In this document: in pieces, positions 27,171 to 34,355 of the stretch
Layout of the letters: each line of letters starts with the position of its first letter
Position numbering within the stretch: position 1 is the first letter of the stretch
Assembly: GCF_001423525.1 (NCBI RefSeq)
Contig: NZ_LMOI01000022.1
Location: 1 to 64,000 of the forward strand
From: Arthrobacter sp. Leaf137
Lineage (GTDB): Bacteria > Actinomycetota > Actinomycetes > Actinomycetales > Micrococcaceae
Direction: 5' to 3'
DNA: 64,000 nucleotides
Made by a program: the position numbers and the translations under genes
Notes under the pieces: generated by a model
What the model was told of the DNA's origin: nothing
The model's database searches: none
The model's input: the letters and a program-made list of their open reading frames with translations, nothing else

Positions 27171-28301
27171 CTACTTGCGCAGCTCGCCCACCACAAAGTC
27201 GATGCTGGCCAGCAGGGCCGAAACGTCCTCGGGGTCGATGGCAACGAAGGTGGCGATACGGAGCTGGTTGCGGCCCAGCTTGCGGTAAGGCTCCGTGTCC
27301 ACAATGCCGTTGGCGCGCAGGACCTTGGCCACCGCGGCGGCATCCACGGAGTCGTCGAAGTCGATGGTGGCAATGACGTTCGAGCGCTCATCCGGGTTGA
27401 TGACGAACGGCGTCGCGTATTCAGATGCTTCGGCCCACGTGTAGATGCGGCCGGCGGAGTCGGAGGTGCGTCCCGCCGCGAAGTCCAAGCCGCCGTTGGA
27501 GTTCAGCCACTGCACCTGGGCGTCCAGCGTTACCAGGGTGGACAGCGACGGGGTGTTGTAGGTCTGGTTCAGCTTCGAGTTGTCGATGGCGGTCTGGAGG
27601 TCCAGGAAATCCGGGATCCAGCGGCCGCTGGCTTTGATCCGTGCGGCGCGTTCCAGTGCGGCGGGGGAGAACAGGCCAAGCCACAGGCCGCCGTCGGAGG
27701 CAAAGTTCTTCTGCGGGGCGAAGTAGTAGACATCGCTCTCGGCAACATCGACGTCCAGGCCGCCGGCGGCCGAGGTTGCATCGACCAGGACCAGTGCGCC
27801 CTCATCGGCATTTGCTACGCGCTTTACCGGAGCGGAGACGCCGGTGGAGGTTTCGTTCTGCGGCCAGGCGTATACGTCGACGCCGGCCTCGGCCCGGGCA
27901 GCCGGGCGGGTACCCGGTTCGGACGTGATGATGGAGGACGCATCCAGGAAAGGTGCCTTGTTGGTGGCGGCGGCGAACTTCGACCCGAACTCACCAAAGG
28001 ACAGGTGCTGGGCCTTCTTGTCCACGAGGCCGAAGGAGGCAACATCCCAGAAAGCGGTGGAACCGCCGACGCCGAGGACAACCTCGTAGCCCTCGGGCGC
28101 CCGGAAGAACCGGCTGAGGCCTTCGCGGACCGAGCCCACGAGGTTCTTGACGGGGGCCTGCCGGTGGGACGTGCCCAGGATGGTCTTCGACGCCGCGGAG
28201 AGCGCATCGATCTGTTCCTGCCTGACCTTGGATGGCCCGGCTCCGAACCGTCCGTCCCGGGGCAGGAGGTCGGCAGGAATAGTGATGCTGGTTTCGCTCA
28301 C
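27171..28301 (-). CDS. serC: Phosphoserine aminotransferase
   Basis: A 376-residue PLP enzyme that converts 3-phosphohydroxypyruvate and glutamate to phosphoserine in serine synthesis, and acts in pyridoxine synthesis in some bacteria. It belongs to the Mycobacterium/actinobacterial SerC group: FGAGPSKVRQEQ at the start, HRQAPVKNLVGSVREGL, VLVDATSAAGGLDVDV with the PLP-nitrogen Asp, and YYFAPQKNFASDGGLW with the Schiff-base Lys. The end LRIATFVAIDPEDV is typical. Its start at 28301 faces the dtxR gene across a 308-nt divergent region, which holds an IdeR-like box but no other gene. Confidence 0.95.
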   Translation of the reverse strand: MSETSITIPADLLPRDGRFGAGPSKVRQEQIDALSAASKTILGTSHRQAPVKNLVGSVREGLSRFFRAPEGYEVVLGVGGSTAFWDVASFGLVDKKAQHLSFGEFGSKFAAATNKAPFLDASSIITSEPGTRPAARAEAGVDVYAWPQNETSTGVSAPVKRVANADEGALVLVDATSAAGGLDVDVAESDVYYFAPQKNFASDGGLWLGLFSPAALERAARIKASGRWIPDFLDLQTAIDNSKLNQTYNTPSLSTLVTLDAQVQWLNSNGGLDFAAGRTSDSAGRIYTWAEASEYATPFVINPDERSNVIATIDFDDSVDAAAVAKVLRANGIVDTEPYRKLGRNQLRIATFVAIDPEDVSALLASIDFVVGELRK

Positions 28302-28494
28302 GGGTGCTCCAATGTCGGCGGGGAGGTGGCTTTGGCCGGTCGGGCGGACAACGCCGCCCGACAGTCGGCAGTGACTGCCATACAGGCCTTACCCATTCTG
28401 CCTGAACCGCCGTAGGCGCGGGAGTCGGAGCCGCTAAAGTCCAAACATTGAGACACTGGTACGTGGGGCCGGCAACTATTCGGACTAAGTCAAA

Positions 28495-28513
28495 ATAGGC
28501 TAAGCTTGCCTCC
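28495..28513. promoter_or_regulatory. Weak IdeR/DtxR-like box upstream of dtxR
   Basis: ATAGGCTAAGCTTGCCTCC contains AGGC and GCCT arms around TAAGCTT. It matches the 19-bp iron-box consensus at 13 positions. It lies about 100 bases before the dtxR start, in the serC-dtxR divergent region, and may reflect autoregulation. Confidence 0.45.
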
Positions 28514-28609
28514 GGACTATGTCGCGCCGCATGGCGGCGGACTGTGTAGGACAACGCGGTAGGACAACGCGGAACAACGCAGGGTATTGCGCTCGAGGAG
28601 CTGAGCTGG

Positions 28610-29305
28610 ATGACGGATCTGATCGACACTACGGAGATGTACCTTCGGACCATCCTGGAGCTGGAGGAAGAAAACATCGTTGCCCTGAGGGCCCGTATTG
28701 CCGAGCGGTTGCGCCACTCTGGCCCCACGGTGTCCCAGACCATCGGCCGGATGGAGCGTGACGGCCTGGTGGTGGTGTCCGGCGACCGCCACCTGGAGCT
28801 CACCGAGGCCGGCCGCAAACGTGCCACAGAGGTCATGCGCAAGCACCGTCTTGCCGAACGGCTCCTGGCCGACGTCATCGGCCTGGACTGGGCCTACGTC
28901 CACGACGAAGCGTGCCGCTGGGAGCACGTGATGAGCGAGCGCGTTGAGCGCCGGATCTACGAAATGCTCAACCACCCCACCGAATCGCCCTACGGAAACC
29001 CGATTCCCGGGCTGGCGGCACTGGGCGGACACCCGGAGCCGTCGTTGGCCGACGGCGCGATCAGCCTCCTCGAGGCCATGAAGACCTACGGCCCCGCCTC
29101 TGCCGTGACCATCAGCCGGCTGGCCGAACCCATTCAAGTGGAACCCGAACTCCTGTCGCAGCTCGACGAAGGCGGCATCCGCCCCGGAGCGGCAGTATCG
29201 CTGGAGCGTGTAGGGGACTATATTTCGGTCCGTGTTCCGGGCATTGAAGGCGCCCTTGAACTGCCTCCTGAAGTGGCTGCCCACGTATTCGTAGCCGTCA
29301 ACTGA
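28610..29305 (+). CDS. dtxR: Iron-dependent DtxR/IdeR-type repressor
   Basis: A 231-residue metalloregulator with winged-helix DNA binding (1-72), dimerisation (73-140) and a C-terminal SH3-like domain (about 150-230). Metal ligands match Corynebacterium DtxR at the same numbers: Met10, His79, Glu83, His98, Cys102, Glu105 and His106. Glu173 and Gln176 fit the SH3-domain ligands with a small offset. Cys102 and the SH3 domain point to iron (IdeR/DmdR) rather than manganese (MntR). The ATG at 28610 is supported by Met10. It probably represses the SIP gene at 5518, which has a strong box. Confidence 0.95.
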   Translation: MTDLIDTTEMYLRTILELEEENIVALRARIAERLRHSGPTVSQTIGRMERDGLVVVSGDRHLELTEAGRKRATEVMRKHRLAERLLADVIGLDWAYVHDEACRWEHVMSERVERRIYEMLNHPTESPYGNPIPGLAALGGHPEPSLADGAISLLEAMKTYGPASAVTISRLAEPIQVEPELLSQLDEGGIRPGAAVSLERVGDYISVRVPGIEGALELPPEVAAHVFVAVN

Positions 29306-29362
29306 CACCGTAAAAGCCCTGCTTCTACCCCGTGGGAGCTGAATCACGCAAAAATAACGGAA

Positions 29363-29392
29363 TTGTTACTAAGGGACTTAAGCCCCTATAGT
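29363..29392 (+). promoter_or_regulatory. Sigma-70-like promoter with inverted repeat in the spacer
   Basis: TTGTTA, 18 bases, then TATAGT. The spacer holds AGGGACTTAAGCCCCT (29372-29387), a near-perfect 16-bp inverted repeat that could be an operator. Transcription from here would give a leader of about 270 nt containing the riboswitch. Confidence 0.6.
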
Positions 29393-29439
29393 TGAACCAA
29401 AGCGTTGATACTTAAGCGTTACCTGATCTGGAGCCGAGC

Positions 29440-29650
29440 TCTGCCAGCGGATCAGGAGCACCAAGTCATAACTGGCAGAGGCGGGGGAACCACAACTGGC
29501 AGCGGGGGACTGCCTTGGGGTGAAGTCCGTCAGCAGCAAGCCTCTTCCAGTGAAGGAACCTTCCGGGGATTTCTCTGTGCCGCAGCTTGCTTACGGCGGA
29601 CCGGGTCTGTGAACTCTCTGACCCGAATCCGACAGCTAACTTCGCAGGCT
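29440..29650 (+). ncRNA. c-di-AMP riboswitch (ydaO-yuaA type) upstream of the M23 gene
   Basis: The conserved core of the ydaO/yuaA element is present: GGCAGAGGCGGGGGAACC at 29474, TTGGGGTGAAGTC at 29515, and CCGACAGCTAACTTCGCAGG at 29629. In Actinobacteria this element precedes cell-wall hydrolase genes such as rpf and NlpC/P60 and turns expression off at high c-di-AMP. Here it sits between a promoter and the peptidase start at 29670. Outer boundaries are approximate. Confidence 0.88.
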
Positions 29651-29669
29651 ATCCAGAGAGGAACCCTTC

Positions 29670-30506
29670 TTGACCATGCAGACCCCCCGGGGCCGCCGAC
29701 GCGCGGCGGGCCCCGCTGCTACGCCGCGTGCTGTCGAAACCGTCCAGGCTGCCGAGACCTCGCGCCCCCGCGATCTCCACCGTGATGCGCGCCGCCGTCG
29801 GGGTCCATTCCGCCAGATAACGGAATTCGCCTCGGCCAGCGGCATCGGCCAGAAGGCCGGCATCGCGCTAGCCGCCACCGGCCTGGTGCTCACCGTGACC
29901 GTTCCCGTCACCAGTCCCGTCATGGCCACTGACGCCAGCGGAACCGGTGCGGTGGCCGCCTCGTCGGTCACGCCGCAGCCCGAGATTTCCGCGGAAGCAG
30001 GCGCCCAGATCGACTTCAGCCGCTCCGCCGTCGTAACCCAGGCGGACCCTGACGGCAAGCTCAAGCAACTGCTCAGCGCCCAGTCCGCAGCGTCGGTCTC
30101 CCGTGCTGCGTCCGCCGGTAGCCTCGGGGCTCCGCTGGCCACCATGGCGACCGCATCGCCGTTCGGCTACCGCGTCAGCCCCATCACCGGCGGAACCGGC
30201 GACTTCCATCGCGGGCAGGACTATGTTGCCCAGTGCGGTACCTCCGTGATGGCTGCCGCCACCGGAACCGTGACCTTTGTGGGCTGGCACCAGTACGGCG
30301 GCGGCAACAGGGTGGTGGTGGACCATGGCAACGGCCTGGAGACCACCTACAACCACCTGTCGTCGTTCAACGTGACCGAGGGCCAAACCGTCTCACGGGG
30401 CGACGTCATTGCCCTCAGCGGGACCACCGGCGCTTCCACGGGCTGCCACCTCCACTTCGAAGTCCAGGTCAACGGCGAGGTCGTCGACCCCACCGGTTGG
30501 CTCTAG
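29670..30506 (+). CDS. Exported M23 (LytM) peptidase
   Basis: A 278-residue protein that would cut peptidoglycan cross-links outside the membrane. A basic N-terminus (about 55 residues) precedes a signal or anchor helix (GQKAGIALAATGLVLTVTVP, about 60-79), then a linker. The LytM domain, about 165-278, has zinc ligands in FHRGQDY and HLHFEVQ, and a PFGYRVSPITGG start. TTG at 29670 is chosen because GAGAGG lies eight bases upstream; ATG at 29676 is possible. It is controlled by the riboswitch just before it. No LysM domain is seen. Confidence 0.9.
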   Translation: MTMQTPRGRRRAAGPAATPRAVETVQAAETSRPRDLHRDARRRRGPFRQITEFASASGIGQKAGIALAATGLVLTVTVPVTSPVMATDASGTGAVAASSVTPQPEISAEAGAQIDFSRSAVVTQADPDGKLKQLLSAQSAASVSRAASAGSLGAPLATMATASPFGYRVSPITGGTGDFHRGQDYVAQCGTSVMAAATGTVTFVGWHQYGGGNRVVVDHGNGLETTYNHLSSFNVTEGQTVSRGDVIALSGTTGASTGCHLHFEVQVNGEVVDPTGWL

Positions 30507-30534
30507 CCAAATGATGGTGGACTCTCGAATGGCT

Positions 30535-30560
30535 GTGACCCGCCGTGACCTGAATGTGAC
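30535..30560. promoter_or_regulatory. Three GTGAC direct repeats with 10-11 bp period
   Basis: GTGAC starts at 30535, 30545 and 30556. Helically phased direct repeats are typical of OmpR-type regulators; MtrA controls wall hydrolases of this kind in Actinobacteria. The overlapping TGAATGTGACATTCA (30551-30565) is also palindromic. Candidate only. Confidence 0.35.
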
Positions 30561-30659
30561 ATTCAAACAAAACTGCTGTACCGTCTAACTCGCGTCAACT
30601 TTTCCGAAGTTGACGCTCTTGAGTGGATTGCCTAACTCTGCCACCGCTCAAGGTCCGTT

Positions 30660-30805
30660 CGCATTTCATCGTCTGGCAGGGGCGGGGGAACCAATTTTGG
30701 CCTTCTTGTTTCGAAGGCCTTGGGGTTAAGTCACGAAAGCTTCCTTGGAAGCCGTGTGGCCGGGTGACTCCCATCCGAATCCGACAGCTCACCTCGCAGG
30801 CATTG
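30660..30805 (+). ncRNA. c-di-AMP riboswitch (ydaO-yuaA type) upstream of the NlpC/P60 gene
   Basis: The second copy has the same core: GGCAGGGGCGGGGGAACC at 30675, TTGGGGTTAAGTC at 30720, and CCGACAGCTCACCTCGCAGG at 30781. It is shorter between conserved blocks than the first copy and ends about 15 bases before the GTG start of the hydrolase. Boundaries are approximate. Confidence 0.9.
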
Positions 30806-30820
30806 GGAGAGGCTACCTTC

Positions 30821-31573
30821 GTGTCTTCACGCCATAATGCTGCGCGCCACCGTGCGCAAACGGTTCGTACCAACCCTTTGGGCGCCGTGTCCAAGGCTGT
30901 TAGTGCCAATGCCGGGACAGTGGGTCGCCAGGCTGCTGTAGTTGCAGCCGCTTCCGGCCTCGTCCTGGGTATGGGCCTGCCGGCCGTCGCGGATACCACC
31001 GCGGGCGTCTCGGCATCCACCGAGTCGGGTTCGGCCCAGACCGCCCTTGCCGTCACCGCGGCACCTACCGCCACTGTTTCCTTCGAGCGCCCGGTCATCA
31101 AGACCACCGCCGCTCCGAAGCCGGAGCCGGTACGCACCCAGTCCACAGCTTCAGCAGCACGGGATGCCGGCAACGCCGTCACCGCAGCCGCTGACTCAAC
31201 CGAAGCTGCTTCCGAGAAGCTCGCGGAGACTGTTTCCTCCGCTGCCACTTCGGGCATCGCAGCTATCGCGTACACCGGCATTGGCCACCCGTACGTGTGG
31301 GGCGGCACCACCCCCAATGGCTGGGACTGCTCCGGATTCACCCAGTGGGTGTACGCCCAGGCCGGCATCAGCATCCCGCGCGTCAACGCCTGGAACGCCA
31401 TGAAGCCCACCTCCACTCCCCAGCCTGGCGACCTCGTCATGCAGAACGGCGGCGCACACGTTGGCATCTACGTCGGCAACGGCATGATGGTCAGCGCGCT
31501 CAACCCGTCCCAGGGCACCCTCCTGCACGCGGTTGCCGCAACCGGAACCTCCTCGTTCTACACCATGAACTAG
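30821..31573 (+). CDS. Exported NlpC/P60 peptidoglycan hydrolase
   Basis: A 250-residue cysteine peptidase that cuts peptidoglycan stem peptides. An N-terminal export signal (NAGTVGRQAAVVAAASGLVL, cleavage near AVADT) precedes an Ala/Thr/Glu-rich linker and a C-terminal NlpC/P60 domain from about 145. Catalytic Cys is in GWDCSGFTQWVY and His in AHVGIYVGN; it ends SSFYTMN. GTG at 30821 follows GGGAGAGG. It carries its own riboswitch, so c-di-AMP can control it separately from the M23 gene. The N-terminus is closely similar to that of the third hydrolase gene downstream. Confidence 0.92.
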   Translation: MSSRHNAARHRAQTVRTNPLGAVSKAVSANAGTVGRQAAVVAAASGLVLGMGLPAVADTTAGVSASTESGSAQTALAVTAAPTATVSFERPVIKTTAAPKPEPVRTQSTASAARDAGNAVTAAADSTEAASEKLAETVSSAATSGIAAIAYTGIGHPYVWGGTTPNGWDCSGFTQWVYAQAGISIPRVNAWNAMKPTSTPQPGDLVMQNGGAHVGIYVGNGMMVSALNPSQGTLLHAVAATGTSSFYTMN

Positions 31574-31605
31574 TTCCCGGGGCCACAGGCCCCAGGAACT
31601 TTTTC
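31573..31605 (+). terminator. Intrinsic terminator after the NlpC/P60 gene
   Basis: GTTCC-c-GGGGCC, loop ACA, then GGCCCC-a-GGAAC followed by TTTTTCTTT. It separates this gene from the third hydrolase gene. Confidence 0.85.
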
Positions 31606-31730
31606 TTTGCCCCCGCTTTTCGCTAAATCACACATCCCCGTTCGGGACGTGCCGGCGTACCCCCAAGATGCCGGCGCGTCCATAACCCCCGTGTTGCCTA
31701 CAGGCCCGGGGACAACGAAAGAGAGAACTG

Positions 31731-32504
31731 ATGACGACTCGTGCTACCGCACGGCATCGCGCCGAAGTCACCAAGACCAACTCAATCGCCATCATCGCCA
31801 AGGCTGTCGGCGGCAACGCCGGCGGCGTTGGGCGCCAGGCAGCGGTTATCGCCGCAGCCTCGGGCTTGGTCCTGACCAGCGGCATCGCCGCAAACGCAGC
31901 TGACACCAACATCCAGCGCGACTCCGCTCCTGCATCCGCCTTTGAAGTTGGATCAGCCGTTGAAGCCCCGATCTCCGCGGCGTCCACCATCAACATCTCC
32001 TTCGAGAAGCCGGCCGTCAGCACCAGCCCGGCTCCGGTGGTTGAGGCAGAGCCCGAGGTTGAGGTCCAGGAAGCGGCTCCGGCTGCCGAGGCCGCCACCG
32101 CCCAGACGGCTGCAGCGCCGAAGGTCACCGCTACAGTCACGGCGCAGCCAGCGTCTGCACCCCAGGCGTCTGCCAGCGGCAAGGGCGCAGCAATCCTTTC
32201 CGCAGCCTACGCCCAGCTCGGCGTCAACCAGGACTGCACGATGCTCGTCACCAACTCACTGGCTGCCGTGGGCATCAACTTCCACGACTGGCCCGCCGGT
32301 TACCTTTCCCTTGGCCGCACCGTCAGCGCTGCCGAGGCCCAGCCCGGCGACCTGATCTACTACGCCGACGGCGGCGCCGGCATGGCCCACATCGCTGTCT
32401 ACGCCGGCAACGGCCAGGCTGTGCACGGTGGCTACAACGGCAACCAGACCGTGGTCTTCAGCGCCAACGTCGGTTCCGGACCGGTCTTCATCCGCGTCAA
32501 CTGA
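31731..32504 (+). CDS. Exported NlpC/P60-like protein, diverged paralogue
   Basis: A 257-residue paralogue of the preceding hydrolase: the N-terminus (AKAVGGNAGGVGRQAAVIAA, signal helix, ANAAD cleavage region) is nearly the same. A Pro/Glu/Ala-rich linker runs to about 150. The C-terminal domain has QDCTMLVTNSLAAVGI, in place of the usual DCSGF, and MAHIAVYAGNGQAVHGG, so the Cys and His of the catalytic pair remain but the surroundings have drifted. It may be an amidase or peptidase of altered specificity. The ATG at 31731 follows GAAAGAGAG. No riboswitch lies in the 157 nt upstream. Confidence 0.85.
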   Translation: MTTRATARHRAEVTKTNSIAIIAKAVGGNAGGVGRQAAVIAAASGLVLTSGIAANAADTNIQRDSAPASAFEVGSAVEAPISAASTINISFEKPAVSTSPAPVVEAEPEVEVQEAAPAAEAATAQTAAAPKVTATVTAQPASAPQASASGKGAAILSAAYAQLGVNQDCTMLVTNSLAAVGINFHDWPAGYLSLGRTVSAAEAQPGDLIYYADGGAGMAHIAVYAGNGQAVHGGYNGNQTVVFSANVGSGPVFIRVN

Positions 32505-32546
32505 TCCCCCCGCCAGGGCCGGCCGGTACGGCCGCCCCTCGGAGTG

Positions 32547-32579
32547 AAAGGACCCCTGCCCACGCGGCCGGGGTCCTTT
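32547..32579 (+). terminator. Intrinsic terminator after the third hydrolase gene
   Basis: AAAGGACCCC and GGGGTCCTTT form a perfect 10-bp stem around a 13-nt GC-rich loop, ending in TTTG. The rest of the 246-nt gap to the HNH gene shows no other feature. Confidence 0.75.
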
Positions 32580-32750
32580 GCCGTTCACGGGCAGTGCGCC
32601 CCGGCGGCCGTTCCTGACGGTAGGGTGTGCCGTGATTAGCTGATCCTGCATTTCTTTGTTTACTCTTGTGGTGTCGATCCATAGCCCGGACATGCCGAGG
32701 GCAGCCGGCCCTCGTGCCCCTGACGGGTGCGGCCGTGAAGAGGTACGTGC

Positions 32751-33251
32751 ATGCGCACTCTCGTTCTGAATGCTGGATATGAACCGCTGGCGGTTATTAC
32801 TTTCCGCCGGGCGCTGGTGCTTGTGCTCACGGGCAAGGCAAGCGTGGTTGCCGAGGGCGAGGATCCCGTGGTGGGTCCGCAGGAAATCCTGGGCCGCCCC
32901 TCCGTGATTCTCCTCAACCGCTACATCCGGCCCAGATACAACCATGCCACCGCCGTCAGCCGGCGCGGCGTCCTGAGACGCGATGGGCACAAGTGCGCTT
33001 ACTGCGGAAAAGCGGCGCACACGATCGACCATGTGCACCCCAAGTCACGGGGAGGGGCGGACTCCTGGGAGAACCTGGTGGCAGCCTGCCTGCGCTGCAA
33101 CAACGTTAAGGGCGACCACACGCCCGCTGAAATGGGCTGGAAGCTGCGATTCGAGCCGGCACCGCCGCACGGCACCATCTGGCAGATCAAGGAACTGGAA
33201 AAGCCCACGCCGGCGTGGGACCCGTTCCTCCTGCCGGAGCGGGCCGCGTAA
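32751..33251 (+). CDS. HNH endonuclease-domain protein
   Basis: A 166-residue protein. The N-terminus (MRTLVLNAGYEPLAVITFRR) is typical of a widespread actinobacterial HNH family. The HNH domain, about 80-130, has zinc-knuckle Cys pairs CAYCG and CLRCN and the catalytic TIDHVHPKSRGGADSWENLV. It would nick or cut DNA; the cell role is unknown, and these genes are chromosomal housekeeping rather than obvious restriction genes. The ATG at 32751 is supported by the conserved start. No methyltransferase or phage genes adjoin it. Confidence 0.9.
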   Translation: MRTLVLNAGYEPLAVITFRRALVLVLTGKASVVAEGEDPVVGPQEILGRPSVILLNRYIRPRYNHATAVSRRGVLRRDGHKCAYCGKAAHTIDHVHPKSRGGADSWENLVAACLRCNNVKGDHTPAEMGWKLRFEPAPPHGTIWQIKELEKPTPAWDPFLLPERAA

Positions 33252-33380
33252 GGTGCGCTGTTTGTCTGGCCGGTCCTGACGTGTTGCCTGCGCTGGCAGC
33301 CTGGCCTGACCGCCTGACCGCCTGACCTGCCGAGTGCCTGGACTGTCCGAAGGGCGTCCGGCACTGGCTACGCTTGGACC

Positions 33381-34046
33381 ATGCAAGACGACGTGCCGGC
33401 CTTTGATGCCCTCATCCTGGCGGGAGGCCGATCCTCGCGGCTGGGCGGCGTCCCGAAACAGGGGCTGCTGTTTCGCGGCACCACCCTCCTTGGCCGGGCC
33501 CTGGCTGCGGCTGAGGGAGCCCGGGCCACTGTGATTGTCGGCCCGGATCCCGGACCTTTGCCACCCGGAGTGCTCACGTGCCGTGAAGAGCCGGAGTTCG
33601 CCGGCCCCGCAGCGGCCATCGCCACGGGCCTGGATGTCCTGGACCGGGCGGGGGCCGGCGCTCCGCACACCCTCGTCCTGGCCTGTGACATGCCCCTGGT
33701 TTCCGGGGCTGTGCGGACCCTCCTGCATGAGTTGTCCACGGGGCTTGGGGCGGGGTCTTATGTGGCTTTTGCCGCGGACGAAAACGGTGCGGGGCGGATG
33801 CAGCCGCTGGCCGGAATTTATAGCACGGACATGCTAAAAAAGTCCGCCCGGGGGATGGCTGCCACAGGCCGGTTGGTCGACGGATCAGTCCGCTCACTCC
33901 TTGCTAGTCTGGACGTGCAGCTTGTCGCCGTTCCGGCCGCTTACACGGCAGATGTGGACACGTGGGACGATGCCGCCGCACTGGGGATTGCCGCCGGCAG
34001 CCCGGACGTGGAGGACGTGGACGGGGCCGGGCGCGGTCGCAGTTAA
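33381..34046 (+). CDS. mobA: Molybdenum cofactor guanylyltransferase-like protein
   Basis: A 221-residue nucleotidyltransferase. The signature LILAGGRSSRLGGVPKQGLL (about 11-30) binds GTP. PEFAGPAAAIATGLDVL and LVLACDMPLVSG give the metal-binding Asp. MobA attaches GMP to molybdopterin to form the dinucleotide cofactor used by DMSO-reductase-family enzymes such as formate dehydrogenase. It is followed by a DUF6457 gene and moeA, then fdhD, so a cofactor and formate dehydrogenase role is well supported. The related MocA cannot be fully excluded. Confidence 0.88.
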   Translation: MQDDVPAFDALILAGGRSSRLGGVPKQGLLFRGTTLLGRALAAAEGARATVIVGPDPGPLPPGVLTCREEPEFAGPAAAIATGLDVLDRAGAGAPHTLVLACDMPLVSGAVRTLLHELSTGLGAGSYVAFAADENGAGRMQPLAGIYSTDMLKKSARGMAATGRLVDGSVRSLLASLDVQLVAVPAAYTADVDTWDDAAALGIAAGSPDVEDVDGAGRGRS

Positions 34047-34061
34047 CTTTGGAGGCACGTG

Positions 34062-34355
34062 GTGAAGAGCCAGGACGAAACACTGGAGGAGTGGTGCAGG
34101 TCGCTGCTCCAGGCCTACGAGCTTGAAGATGTCCAGGTGGACATCAATGCCATCCTTTCCCTTGCCGGTGTGGCGGCGCATTCAGTGGTCCGTCCCGCCG
34201 CCCCGCTGACCACCTTCATCGCCGGATTCGCCGCGGGCCTGGCCTCGCACTCCGGCAGCTCGACGGATGCCGCGGCCATGGAAAAGGCCCTCGCCGTCGC
34301 CCGCACGCTGGCTGCCGACTATGACGCTGAAGCCGCCGGGGCTCCCGGCGAATGA
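34062..34355 (+). CDS. Small helical DUF6457-type protein in the molybdenum cofactor cluster
   Basis: A 97-residue protein of predicted helices: ETLEEWCRSLLQAYELEDVQVDINAILSLAG (split here) and APLTTFIAGFAAGLASHSG. I assign it to DUF6457 from the pattern and neighbourhood. There is no known activity. It sits between mobA (15 nt) and moeA, and its stop overlaps the moeA start in ATGA, so it is translated with them. GTG 34062 has GGAGG six bases upstream; GTG 34059 is the alternative. It could be a small adaptor for cofactor assembly. Confidence 0.75.
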   Translation: MKSQDETLEEWCRSLLQAYELEDVQVDINAILSLAGVAAHSVVRPAAPLTTFIAGFAAGLASHSGSSTDAAAMEKALAVARTLAADYDAEAAGAPGE

